Assembly: GCF_029931775.1 (NCBI RefSeq)
Contig: NC_079320.1
Span: 40,168,510 to 40,232,509 of the forward strand
DNA: 64,000 bases
Origin: Euleptes europaea
Lineage: Eukaryota; Chordata; Lepidosauria; Squamata; Sphaerodactylidae
Direction of reading: 5' to 3'
Positions 54,289 to 64,000 of the stretch are shown piece after piece. Under the pieces are notes generated by a model. The model searched no databases. It was not told the origin of the DNA and saw only the letters and a program-made list of their open reading frames with translations. The position numbers and the translations under genes are program-made. Position 1 is the first letter of the stretch; every line of letters starts with the position of its first letter.

Positions 54289-55615
54289 AGTGAAAAATAG
54301 TGTTCATACCTTCGGGTACTGTATATAAAAATTATGCACTTCAATGGAATCCTCATTTTTAACCAAAAATCTTCACTTAATGATCAAGTTTTATAACTTT
54401 AAAAAATCACTTGGGAGAGCTTGGACAATCAACACGTATTTAGAACTTTATGTTATTTGCCGAAGGAAATAACTTTTAAAATACACAAAGATCTTCACTG
54501 GATCATAGGACCTCATAACTTTTGTACACTACTTCTGGCAAGAAGATGAGACTGTTACTTGGGCTTTGTCATATTACCTAGTAATAGCTGCTTTTCCAAA
54601 TATGATAGTAATTAGTTTAGAGCCAGATCTTTTCAGTACTTTTCAGAATAGAAACAGCTTTGGGTTTAGATTTGTGTTTGGTTCTGTTTTTCTAACATGG
54701 GACATGCTTTTTTGTTGGAGGAAGGGATATATAAACAAATTAAATCATTTGGATTTGTTAAAATCTTCACTCTGGGTTAACTGAGACTGTTTTGTTAAAT
54801 TGACTTTATGGAAATATGCAGGTAGATCACGAGATAAAACAAGCTGTTGGTAAAAGAAGTCTGCATGCTACCAATAATACTTCCGACTAAATATTTTTCT
54901 GTAGCATACAGCTTATTTAAGGCTATACAACAGACTTCGTATTTTAACTATCAGCCTACTTTATTTTTGTCTACCAACACATTCACAGCTGGCAGAGAAG
55001 ATTGAGAATGTTAGAGATAAAAATACTTAATGACAAATAACTGGCCAGTTAACTGGATTCTTCTGTACATTTTTATTACGTATTGAAGAAGGCAACTTGG
55101 GTGGCATATTTCTAGACAATCGAGGCAATCGGATTTTATATTTATGGTAAATTTATTAATCCTTGTCTAAAAATGTTTGGTTTGCAGTCAACTTGTGTTT
55201 CTTTTTGGGTGGGGGTTCAACGCTTAATCTTCAAAAGTGCCTTCTGCTGACTACAGTTAAACCTCATCCCTTTGGAACTGGGGCTGTGTCTTCCGCAGGA
55301 CAGTTCCGAGTACGTAGTGGCTCCTGTTTTAAGAGTCGATACTGCAGATTTAGCAAAATCTATAAATACTGCTTATCTTGCCACCTGATCCATGCCTAGA
55401 TAACTGATCTTCATTTGCAGTGTAATTAAAAGCACAGCAAGAAACAGTCTAAAGGGAAACAAGATTTCAGATAACTGCTTGCTGACCTGTTAGCGCTGTA
55501 GTTGTTATCTACACATCAAATATTAGCTGTAGCCTGCAACTTCTAAGTAGTACCTGACACAATTTTTAACAAAATTGGAAAATCTGGTCTAATTTACAGT
55601 AAAGTTTAATGTCTT

Positions 55616-55621
55616 AATAAA
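55616..55621 (+). terminator. Candidate proximal poly(A) signal of ELMOD2
   Basis: AATAAA, followed by a T/G-rich downstream stretch (TTTGTGTGTGTGTGG) about 20 bp later. That is the better downstream element of the candidates. Confidence 0.55.
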
Positions 55622-57782
55622 GCTTCTCGAGATATTGTTCCTTTGTGTGTGTGTGGGGGGGGCTGAGAGAGAAAAGGAGGACTGGAAATTCAGTGTCTTC
55701 ATCATTTTTTGTAACTTCGATATTTGTTATGGAATAAAAGACACTACTTACTACAAAATAAACTTGGTGTGAACTGGAGCACAACCAAAAGTCCATATGG
55801 CTTAGATGTTTCCCTGGAGCTCTGTGTGTAAGGACAGCCCCCTCTTTTCTTTCTATTAGTTTTAGGATTTTCTGTCATGGAAGAAAAGAGTAGCTGTATA
55901 TGAATAGTGAAGCTGCTGATACATGGTATTAGTATGTACACAATATCATTCTCGTCTGAAATACTGCAGTAAATACTGTCCTTTTTGTGTGAGGGTACTG
56001 TGATCAGACTTACACTCAGTTCCATTTGAGAGGTTTTTAATAGCCTAATCAAGAAGGTTGTGGATGTTTAAGAAGCAAGTAGTTAAATAAACGTTTCACT
56101 GTGTTAAGTGTATCAGAGCTAAAGTAAATGAGGGTACCAATGCAGGTATGCCAGAGGAGATTTAAGGGCATATCTTAATGTATGCTCATTCATCACTTTA
56201 GTGCTGCATCACGTTAGTTCTATTCACAAAAAAGGGGCATTGTTGCACAAATCCTATGCATCCTTTTTAATGCGGACTGCAGAATCTGCACTGGCCCAAT
56301 GGTTTCCTTAGTGTACCTTTTGCATATTTAGTTCAGTTCCCATAAGCTACAGGGTATGTTGAAACTGCCCATCTGAGAATACTAGGGTCACAAAGCCATT
56401 GTGAACAAGCAGGTTTCTGTCAATGGGATTTAAAATCTGTAGGAAATACCAAGGTTGTAGGTGTCTCTACTCCTGTCAGAAACACATGAAACACTGCATC
56501 TATGAGACATTCCATCAGTTTCTTAAAGGAGAAATGGGTGGAATTGTTTGGTTCCACCCAGGAAGTGTTTCAGAAGAATCGAATGTATGGATCCTGATTC
56601 AAAGTTCCAGTCTGTATTCCAGATCTGAATGAATTTTGGAACTAACATTTTGGTTTCTAGAATAGCTGCAATATCTTACTATACAGAAGCCACTATTTGT
56701 GGAACAGGTTAGCTGTTAAAAATTAAATATTGTAAAATGTCTAGTAAAAATAGTTACTAGCAAAGCACAAGATGCTTATCAGTAATTTATTCAATTCAAC
56801 AATGAGGGATTGCCATCTTTTCCCCCAATGGTGCTAATAACCATAGTTGGAAGTTGTTTGTAAGGAGATTTCTGTGGTCTCAGAGAGATGAGTTGCTATA
56901 TTTTTAATACTTCCAACTGGAGTAGTTTGTACCTTTGTTAGTTTTTGAATATATTTTTTAATGCAGGGCAGTGTTCCCTCAATATGTAGATGTTTGTGCA
57001 GGTATAATAATTAGAACCTAGTGCACTTTTAAAAATTCCACAGTATGTTCAGTCTGCTTGTATTTTCTTTATAGAATAATGCATTTTAGAATTGTGTTTG
57101 GAGTATGTAAATGGTCTATTTTTGGTGGTATGGAAACATGAAAAGTTTTTTTAAGACATCACTTTGTAAAATGAACAGGTTTTCTGTTAAATATTGCATT
57201 GAGACAATCATATGACAATACACTTGTAAATCTCAGTGTTTTTCTTATTAGAAAACAGCTATTAATTTAATCTTGAATGAAATATAAGAGCTGGCTCACA
57301 CGTGAACTGCTGTTTATTTCAGCACACAATCCTTTACATGGATAGGTAAGAACAAATAAATGTGAATATGACAAAGGTACGGGAATAAATATAGCTGTGG
57401 TGGTCTCCATGATTTTAATATCTGGACTCGAGTAGCTTGTGATGACAGAACTGGCTATTTACTGCTCTCTGTGTACTTTCTCCTGTCCCTTTCACATCCA
57501 TGAGTGCTTGTAAACCTGATCATATTAGGAAAATCCAGCTGCTCACATGAAAGGTTCCTTTGCAGTGTTTTTATTTAAGTGTTTTAAATTGCATGTGTTG
57601 ACAATAATGACTAATAATTTGATATAGTTGCTTTCAGAACTGTTGATTTCTTACTGCTGTCAGAGTCTCAAGTGAATGCAACAATGTTCAGAGAGGTATT
57701 CATCCCCAAATATCTATGTAGTAGACTTTGACAAAGTGGAATTGGCAAACGTTCTAAAAACAATTTTATAAATAGCAAGTGC

Positions 57783-57981
57783 TGTTTCGTTATGACCCAA
57801 TACAGGACGTTAGGCCAGTATTGTCTACTCAAGAGTGGCAGCAGCTCCCCAAAGCCTCAGATGGCAGTCTTCCAAATCACATATTACCTGATCCTTTTAA
57901 CTGGATCTGTTGGGGATTGAACCTGGGACCTTCTGCATACAAAGCAGTTGTTCTACCACTGAGCCATGACCCTTCCCCCTA
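57783..57981 (-). repeat. tRNA-derived SINE in the ELMOD2 3' UTR
   Basis: The minus strand reads GGGTCATGGCTCAGTGGTAG, GCAGAAGGTCCCAGGTTCAA (A- and B-box) and GTTAAAAGGATCAGGTAATA, ending in GTAGACAATACTGGCCTAAC. A squamate SINE family different from the others in this window. Confidence 0.75.
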
Positions 57982-58320
57982 TACTATTGGTAACTTGAAA
58001 GGTCATCTGTCGTGCATTCCAAATGCAGAAAGGTAGAACACATTCTCCTGAAAATGTCTTTTAAAGCAAACTTCTCAGCTTTCTAAAGTATTATCCTTTG
58101 AGTTATAATTATTGTTGTACAGGTGAGGTTCTGTACCTTGATTGCTGTTTGTTTCTAGTATGTATTGGTTGTGTCTGTGAAGGTAGCATTTATAGCAGTT
58201 GTCTTTCAGTTGATATTTGTGTTGTGTTCCTTCCTACTTAAAGCAGTGACTTGTAACCCTGTATGGCGTAAGACCACTGTCCACTACTAGACATGTATGT
58301 GCCTGTTACAGTATGGAAGC

Positions 58321-58326
58321 AATAAA
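58321..58326 (+). terminator. Candidate distal poly(A) signal of ELMOD2
   Basis: AATAAA followed by GATGCTTGTTTG within 20 bp. Confidence 0.45.
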
Positions 58327-58524
58327 ATGTGATGCTTGTTTGAATGGATCAGAAGTATTGGCAAATAAATATCACATTAGAAACTCATGAGGTCTGCAGT
58401 ATTAGTGGGGCTGCTAAGTGGAGGAAGGCAATGGCAAACTCCGTGAGAGGGTCCACCATGAGTTGGTTGTGACTTAAAAATTATATAATATATAGACAGC
58501 GGGTGTGTATATATAAAATATAAA

Positions 58525-59505
58525 GTGAACAAACCGAAATTAAACTCTGAAAAGACAGAGTTAATGCTGGTTGGGAAGGTGGAGGTCTTGAAGGACATTG
58601 TTTTTCCCACCTTAGATGGTGTTCAACTGACCCTTAATGACTCAGTTAAAGCCTTGGGGTTATACTGGATACAGCTTTATTACTGGAGAAGCAAGTTAAT
58701 GCAGTTGCAAAAGTCTTTTTACCAACTCAGCCTACCTTGTAAGATGGCCCCCTTACCTTGCTGTGGCTGACCTGGCCACCTGGATCCACACCACAGTAAC
58801 ACTGATACTAGACTACTGTAATGCTCTGTACATTAGTCTCCCTTCAAAATCAGCTTGGAAACTCCACCTGAATGGTCCAGAATGCTGCGGTTGGGCTATT
58901 ATCAGGCACTAGACAGACCATGCAAATTACTCTCATTCTGCAGATGCTGCCCATTTGTTACTAGGCTTAGTTTAAGGTATTGGCTCACACATACAAAGCC
59001 TTTCATGGCCTTGGCCTCTCACTTATGGGACTGCCTCTCTAGGTCCCTATGCTCTGCCATGACAACGTTAGCAGGGCCTTCTGCAGGTGCCAGCCTGCCC
59101 GTACATGTGCTTAATCTTTTGTGGCTCCCGCCTTGTGGAATAGCTTGCCCAAGGAGGCCAGGAAAGCTCCCTCCTGGTTTTCCATGAACTGTGTACAACT
59201 GAACTATTCAAGAGGGCTTTTCTATACAGGTAATAGGGTTGCGCAGTACAAAATGGTTCACAAATTTACTTGGAAAAATTATTTGGACTGGTCTATACTG
59301 CTGTGTATGGCACATTGTAATAGAATCTTATGTAATTTCTGTACTGCTTAATGTATCATGTTAATACTTATCCTACGCTTCAGTTCTTTCTGGTGGTTCC
59401 AGACTCCTAAAATCCTAATGTGCTGGTCATTGAATGTCCCATTTTGTCTATCTCTAATCTGCCTTAAGTCCCTGTGAGAAAGGCGGACTATAAATAACAT
59501 ACAGA
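58525..59505 (+). mobile_element. L2-type LINE 3' half
   Basis: Codons read KLNSEKTELMLVGKVEVLKD and FPTLDGVQLTLNDSVKALG, then (frameshifted) LDYCNALY, an RLRYWLTHTKPF-like stretch, and PALWNSLPKEARKAPSWF, the usual order at the end of L2 ORF2. The tail is GAAAGGCGGACTATAAATAA. Several frameshifts. Confidence 0.8.
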
Positions 59506-59513
59506 TATACACA

Positions 59514-59515
<2 letters not shown>

Positions 59516-59601
<86 letters not shown>
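59516..59601. repeat. Compound (TC)n(TG)n(TA)n microsatellite
   Basis: About 22 TC units, 12 TG units and 8 TA units in a row, directly behind the L2 tail. Confidence 0.95.
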
Positions 59602-60402
59602 ATGGTAGAATTACAGCTTTCCCGTTCTAGGTTAACACATTCTGCAGTAACAGCAGACTTTAAAATCCAATGTTTCTAGTCTGAGAAGAGTTCCCATGTA
59701 CAAGGAATTTGGCCTAAGAACAGGTTAATAGCTGAGAATTGAAAAGATGAATCCAGGACGAAGTTAAACTGTTTTTCCACCTCTCACCAGACAGGTAAAA
59801 TGACAGGGCAAGTCCATAATAAAAGACAATGTCCTGTCAGGTGCAGCACACACCTATTTTGGTCCTTGAGACCAAGTCTGTGGAGCCTAACTGGGATCCA
59901 GTGAGCTTGCAGTAGGACTTTTTATAATTTGGATTCTCCAGTCCAACGATAACTGGTAGCTTTAGGAATAAAACTCCACTCTGGTGCTTGTATTTGCTTC
60001 TCTGTGTCTCAGTTCCACTTAGCTGTAACTCATTTAGTTCAAGTTCCAATTTCTAGCACAGGGAAGAATATAAGAATTGGTGTGCCTGTGGGAATGACTG
60101 TATTGATCGCAAAATTGTAATTTTGGAAGCTCTGGTGTAGCTAAGGCATCAGGATCAAATGTGGTATGTAGCCAGTGCTTTAATTGTAGATATTGCCAAA
60201 ATGTTGTTGGGGGCAGATTAAATCCTGCCAGAAGGTACTCAAATCTGTCATTGCTATCCAAGAATTACATTGTCATAAGCCTGGATCAGTATTCCACATA
60301 ACAGTGCTTTGCCCTATCTTTTAACATTGGGATTGCCCTGCAGTGTAAGGACTCCATGAGAATATGGGTCAGAAACCTAACCCAAGTCCTTCTATGCTCT
60401 CC
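59602..60402. other. Intergenic stretch between ELMOD2 and TBC1D9
   Basis: Short ORFs only; no mitochondrial-carrier motif (PX[DE]XX[KR]) pattern of a UCP gene in any frame I checked. Confidence 0.5.
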
Positions 60403-60413
60403 TAGGAGCCATT

Positions 60414-60708
60414 AGGTAAAAGTAAAGGTCCACTGTGCAAGCACTGGGTCATTCCTGACCCATGGGGTGACGTCACATCCCGTTTTCCAGGCAGACTTTG
60501 CAGGGTGGTTTGCCAGTGCCTTCCCCAGTCATCTTCCCTTTACCCCCAGCAAGCTGGGTACTAATTTTACCGACCTTGGAAGGATGGAAGGCTGAGTCAA
60601 CCTTGAGCCAGCTACCTGAAACTGACTTCCGTCGGGATCGAACTCAGGTCGTGAGCAGAGCTTTTGACTGCAGTACTGCAGCTTACCACTCTGCGCCATG
60701 GGGCTCCT
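60414..60708 (-). repeat. tRNA-derived SINE, minus strand
   Basis: Same family as 17925-18220. A perfect 11-bp duplication TAGGAGCCATT lies at 60403-60413 and 60709-60719, so this copy is recent. Confidence 0.9.
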
Positions 60709-60719
60709 TAGGAGCCATT

Positions 60720-61160
60720 GTATTAGAGAATATACGGCTGAGTTTCTAGTAGTCTAGTGTCCACAGAAAAGACCTGCACTCTAATCTATCCCAGGTTTAA
60801 TGAACTGAACAGCACACAATAACGAATATTGAAGCATGCAGTTGCTTCATCTCGTTGCAACAGCATGTTTCTGTAAAAGAGACCATATCCTTTGTTCTTG
60901 CCAGCAATTTTTACTGCATTATTTTAGTCCAATAATGCATGGGCCCCACTTCAATCTTCTTGAATGCTGATAAGAACACTACTCCTGATCCAGAGAACCT
61001 CTTGCCCAGCAATGGCATGCATGCATTCATACTGTGAAGGCCTTGTGCCATAAGCTAAAATCGCTGAACCTCATTGTTCCTAGTACAAAGCATACCCCAC
61101 AAGTTTAGTCTATTAAGCACTGAAGTCAATTCCCACAATTATTGTTTTTCTTTGTTTTGA
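60720..61160. other. Intergenic stretch, nothing recognised
   Basis: No ORF of note, no repeat recognised. Confidence 0.5.
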
Positions 61161-61171
61161 GTTGCTTTATC

Positions 61172-63140
61172 TTTATTAAAGTCCATACATTTCCTCTGTG
61201 TGCATATGAGAGGGCTAGAAACTTGTTTAAGACATGAAGTATATTATATTCTCACAATGACATCGGGATGATTTGAATGAAATCCAAATTTCTGTGCTTT
61301 GGTAGCAAACCAGTGAATATGTAGCAAATAAATGGCCCCAACTTTTTGTCCATGGTAGTAAGATAATTAAAAGCTTAAAATTTAACAGACTGAACTATCA
61401 ATTGCAGAGGTAGGTTTTACTCACTACAACTAGTTTGATTTGATTTGTTACATAACAATTTAGATTATAGCATGTGGATTGTCACGATAGAAGTTATACC
61501 ATGAACGACAACCAAAAATTTCCATCTGATATTAGTTTAATGTCTTTTTTGTAAAAACAACAAAACTTATTCATGATTACCCTACTGTGGCTAAAGCCAC
61601 TTTTGATTGTTTAAATATTTTAAATAAGAAGTAAAGCAATAGCTTCAGCTAAAAAAAAAAACCCTAGAAAAGTCACATGATCATAAAATACAACAGCATA
61701 TTATATATAAAAAAGTGATGGAAATAGTTTTGAAGGCAGCAAATAAAGTTCAGGCAGGTAATGAGTCTAACCTAATTAGGTATGAATTATGAAATCAACC
61801 AAAAAAATTAAAAAGTACTGGGCACAATTCAGTCCCATGATAGACATAGTAACCATGTGCAGGAAATTTCCATTGGCTCTGTACAGCCCAGTTTCCTCCT
61901 CCTACCTTTAGAGGCACTGTACGAAGGGGCAAACAGGTCTTGTTGAGCCTGTGGGAATCCCTGGGGAGTGGGTATTGTGCCCATAGTGGGACAAAATAGT
62001 GTCCACTGAATGTTTCTGTAAAAGAAGGAAGGATTCAAAGTGCAGGTGCTCCATTTGTCATTCAACATACCATTCAGTAAATTATTACATTATACATTGT
62101 TCATCTATATAATAAAGTGACAGTGTTTTCATTAAGACTTTCAATCATTCAGTTACATTTTCTTGCAGATTTTTTTTCTGATTACATTCCTGCTAATAAC
62201 AGTGCTTAAATTAAGATTTATGCAGTTCATCTATGAATGCTCGATCTACAATACATTAGATTTGATGATAATGCTTAGGTCTACAGTTTCAATGACACAG
62301 AATTATATACAGACAATATGTTTAAAACCCTCACTTCCATTTTAAAAAGGGGTACTATGAATTGTTTAGGTCAGGACATTGGTATTGTCAAGGCAGGTCC
62401 ATGGCAGTATCTCTGAAGAATGTATTTTAAAAAGTATTAGGAATCACTAGCCTCTTAAAAAAATTATATAAAGAGACATCCCCCAGGGATGCTGCACAGA
62501 ACTTACGTTTGAACCCTAAACAAGTTGACAGCATCCCTTTCTACCGTTCTCCTGACCCACCAATCTCTTATAGGCACATGGGCTTCAGCGAACCCAGGGT
62601 GCTCCCTTGCCTGAAAGGACTTTCTGCTTTCCCGTTCACATCAATGAAGGGAGCAGTTGTGTGCGATCAGAAGGGATACAAACACCGTCCTTCCCCAGCA
62701 GAATGGGGAAGACTGTAAAAAGGAGCTCCGTGTGTACATTGCAGCACCTTTCGAGCATGGCGTTTTGAGCTTCCAGTTTTTCCTCCATACTCCAAGACTT
62801 CAGACCTGTTTAAAAGCATACACGAACATTCACCTCTACAGATAAAACCGAACTAATTTTCACCATTTATCAATTGATAGGAAGGCTAATTATACAAGAC
62901 ATCACGGATACTGACCCCACCCTCCCCACAAGCGTATATATTGGCTACAACAAGCATTGTGGTAATATATTCCACAGAGAAAAAATGCCCATATTTCAAG
63001 TTAAGTATGGATTTACACCCCCAACATGTTCACATTGGCAAGATCTACCATGTTTTGAAAATATCAGTACCTGTGCCTGGCAGTAATAAATATGTCATAA
63101 AAACCTAAAAGTTTTTTAAAAAAAACCCTATGAGGCCCAC
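61172..63140 (-). other. TBC1D9: TBC1D9 3' UTR (probable extent)
   Basis: AT-rich sequence 3' of the TBC1D9 stop codon. AATAAA on the minus strand (plus-strand TTTATT at 61172-61177) is a reasonable end. No repeat was recognised inside, which fits a conserved 3' UTR. Confidence 0.5.
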
Positions 63141-63845
63141 TTAGCCTGACATAGCAGAGATCTCATAGTCACTCGCAGATGTTATGGGTTTCCCCATCAT
63201 CCTTACATTCTTTGCGTTAGTAATCCGTGCCATCATGCATACCGGTTTATCAAAGTACCGGACGAGGGCTGATTCAGTCAAGAGGGAAGCCAAAAACTGC
63301 TCAAAAGTGATGGCCCAGTCTCTGTCAATGCTAGTGCTCCCTGGCAGAGGAGCAGAATTGTTGCTTCGCACCAAAACAATGTCTTCGCCTATGTCTTCAC
63401 AGTGTAGCTTTTCCTCCTCGTGAGAACCCGCGCTTAGGACAGAATAGGAAGACATGGAACTGTCGTCTTTAGTGTCATCGTCAGAAATAAGCATGGAAGA
63501 GCCAGCTCCGTTGTCCCTAGGAGAAGAGTCTTCCAGCTTAATGTCTTCCATCTGGGTGCCATCACCACAGATGTTCTCTTCATCATCAGCAAGGAAGCCA
63601 CCTTGGAAAGGATCACGGTGCACAAGATGATACTGCTGGTTATCCTTCTTCTGGAGGAGAGCATTTTGCGTGGCTTTACTGCTGCTCTCAGCCTCTTTTA
63701 TAGGCTGCACACTAAATAGCTTGCCAACCTCACCAATCTCCAACAGCAGACTTGTCACAGCAGCAGTAGCATGATAAAGATCTTGCTCATTGGGGTCTTC
63801 ACTGAACATATTATACATCGTCTTGCACAACTCAATGAACTGCCC
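63141..63845 (-). CDS. TBC1D9: TBC1D9, last coding exon
   Basis: The minus-strand acceptor TTGCATCTAG|GGG is followed by 234 codons in phase 0, starting GQFIELCKTMYNMFSEDPNE and ending KPITSASDYEISAMSG and TAA (stop at 63143-63141). The sequence matches the C-terminus of vertebrate TBC1D9 (TBC1 domain family member 9, a Rab GAP with GRAM, TBC and EF-hand regions upstream). The middle is acidic and serine-rich (DDDTKDDSSMSSYSVLSAGS); the end FEQFLASLLTESALVRYFDK is the conserved tail shared with TBC1D8/9B relatives. No defect is seen. The rest of the gene lies to the right of the window. Confidence 0.95.
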   Translation of the reverse strand, partial: GQFIELCKTMYNMFSEDPNEQDLYHATAAVTSLLLEIGEVGKLFSVQPIKEAESSSKATQNALLQKKDNQQYHLVHRDPFQGGFLADDEENICGDGTQMEDIKLEDSSPRDNGAGSSMLISDDDTKDDSSMSSYSVLSAGSHEEEKLHCEDIGEDIVLVRSNNSAPLPGSTSIDRDWAITFEQFLASLLTESALVRYFDKPVCMMARITNAKNVRMMGKPITSASDYEISAMSG

Positions 63846-64000
63846 CTAGATGCAAAAGAAAAATACAATGCTAATGAAAAGCAAGGAAGCAAAATATAGT
63901 TTGTTCTGCAGAAACTTAAAAAAAAAATACACCCAAAAACCTCTGTTCAGGAGACAAAGAACTTCAGCATGCACTGGGTGTTTGTAGATAGGTATACCCA
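63846..64000 (-). other. TBC1D9: TBC1D9 last intron (partial)
   Basis: Pyrimidine-rich acceptor region on the minus strand (GTATTTTTCTTTTGCATCTAG) and intron sequence up to the window edge. Confidence 0.8.

Larger units (their letters stand above)
54289..58345 (+). other. ELMOD2: ELMOD2 3' UTR (probable extent)
   Basis: AATAAA signals on the plus strand lie at 55616-55621, 55733-55738 and 58321-58326. The last is in a good position for the distal end, giving a 3' UTR of about 4 kb. Alternative shorter ends are likely. No open frame of note and no UCP1-like codons are present. Confidence 0.55.

Noticed and set aside
57900-57975. A tRNA gene on the minus strand
   Set aside because: A- and B-boxes are present, but the acceptor stem does not close and the sequence continues into a SINE body.
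1-64000. CRISPR arrays, operons, phage or plasmid functions
   Set aside because: The window is vertebrate; the only regular arrays are microsatellites and the hAT-internal minisatellite, without unique spacers.

Overview
The window is vertebrate nuclear DNA, most likely from a squamate reptile (lizard; a gecko would fit, but that is a guess). The evidence is three intron-split genes of a conserved amniote block, plus a repeat set typical of squamates: tRNA-derived Sauria-type SINEs, 5S rRNA-derived SINEs, RTE-BovB tails, CR1, L2 and L1 LINEs, Penelope, hAT relics and a Ty1/copia LTR element.

Genes, left to right. (1) First coding exon of an MGAT4-family glycosyltransferase-like gene on the minus strand (12066-12156), taken as MGAT4D from its neighbours. 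It sits in a CpG island (about 11500-12630), and its first intron fills positions 1-12065. (2) ELMOD2 on the plus strand. A CpG island at about 35640-36640 is its likely promoter. All eight coding exons are readable (38012-54288) and give a 292-residue protein with the GAP motif intact. The 3' UTR probably runs to about 58340. (3) The last coding exon of TBC1D9 on the minus strand (63141-63845), with its 3' UTR to the left of it. ELMOD2 and TBC1D9 therefore meet tail to tail. UCP1, which lies between them in mammals, is not visible.

The rest is repeats. Positions 1-12065 hold an ORF1-only L1 flanked by a 16-bp target duplication, several SINEs and a near-perfect 109-bp hairpin. Positions 12.6-35.6 kb are gene-free and rich in nested repeats: a hAT element in a CR1, a 5S-SINE in an L2 tail, a Penelope element with a hammerhead-like motif inside a small terminal-repeat element, and a hAT element in a SINE. 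ELMOD2 intron 3 (39155-47707) carries a young, broken Ty1/copia element in antisense orientation. It also carries a 2.5-kb hAT element swollen by a tandem array whose units look like pseudo-exons on the ELMOD2 sense strand. Intron 5 of ELMOD2 holds a foldback element with arms of about 99 bp.

The three genes are separate transcription units. Nothing here looks like an operon, a CRISPR array or a prokaryotic system. All calls are by eye; homology statements rest on remembered family sequences, not on searches.
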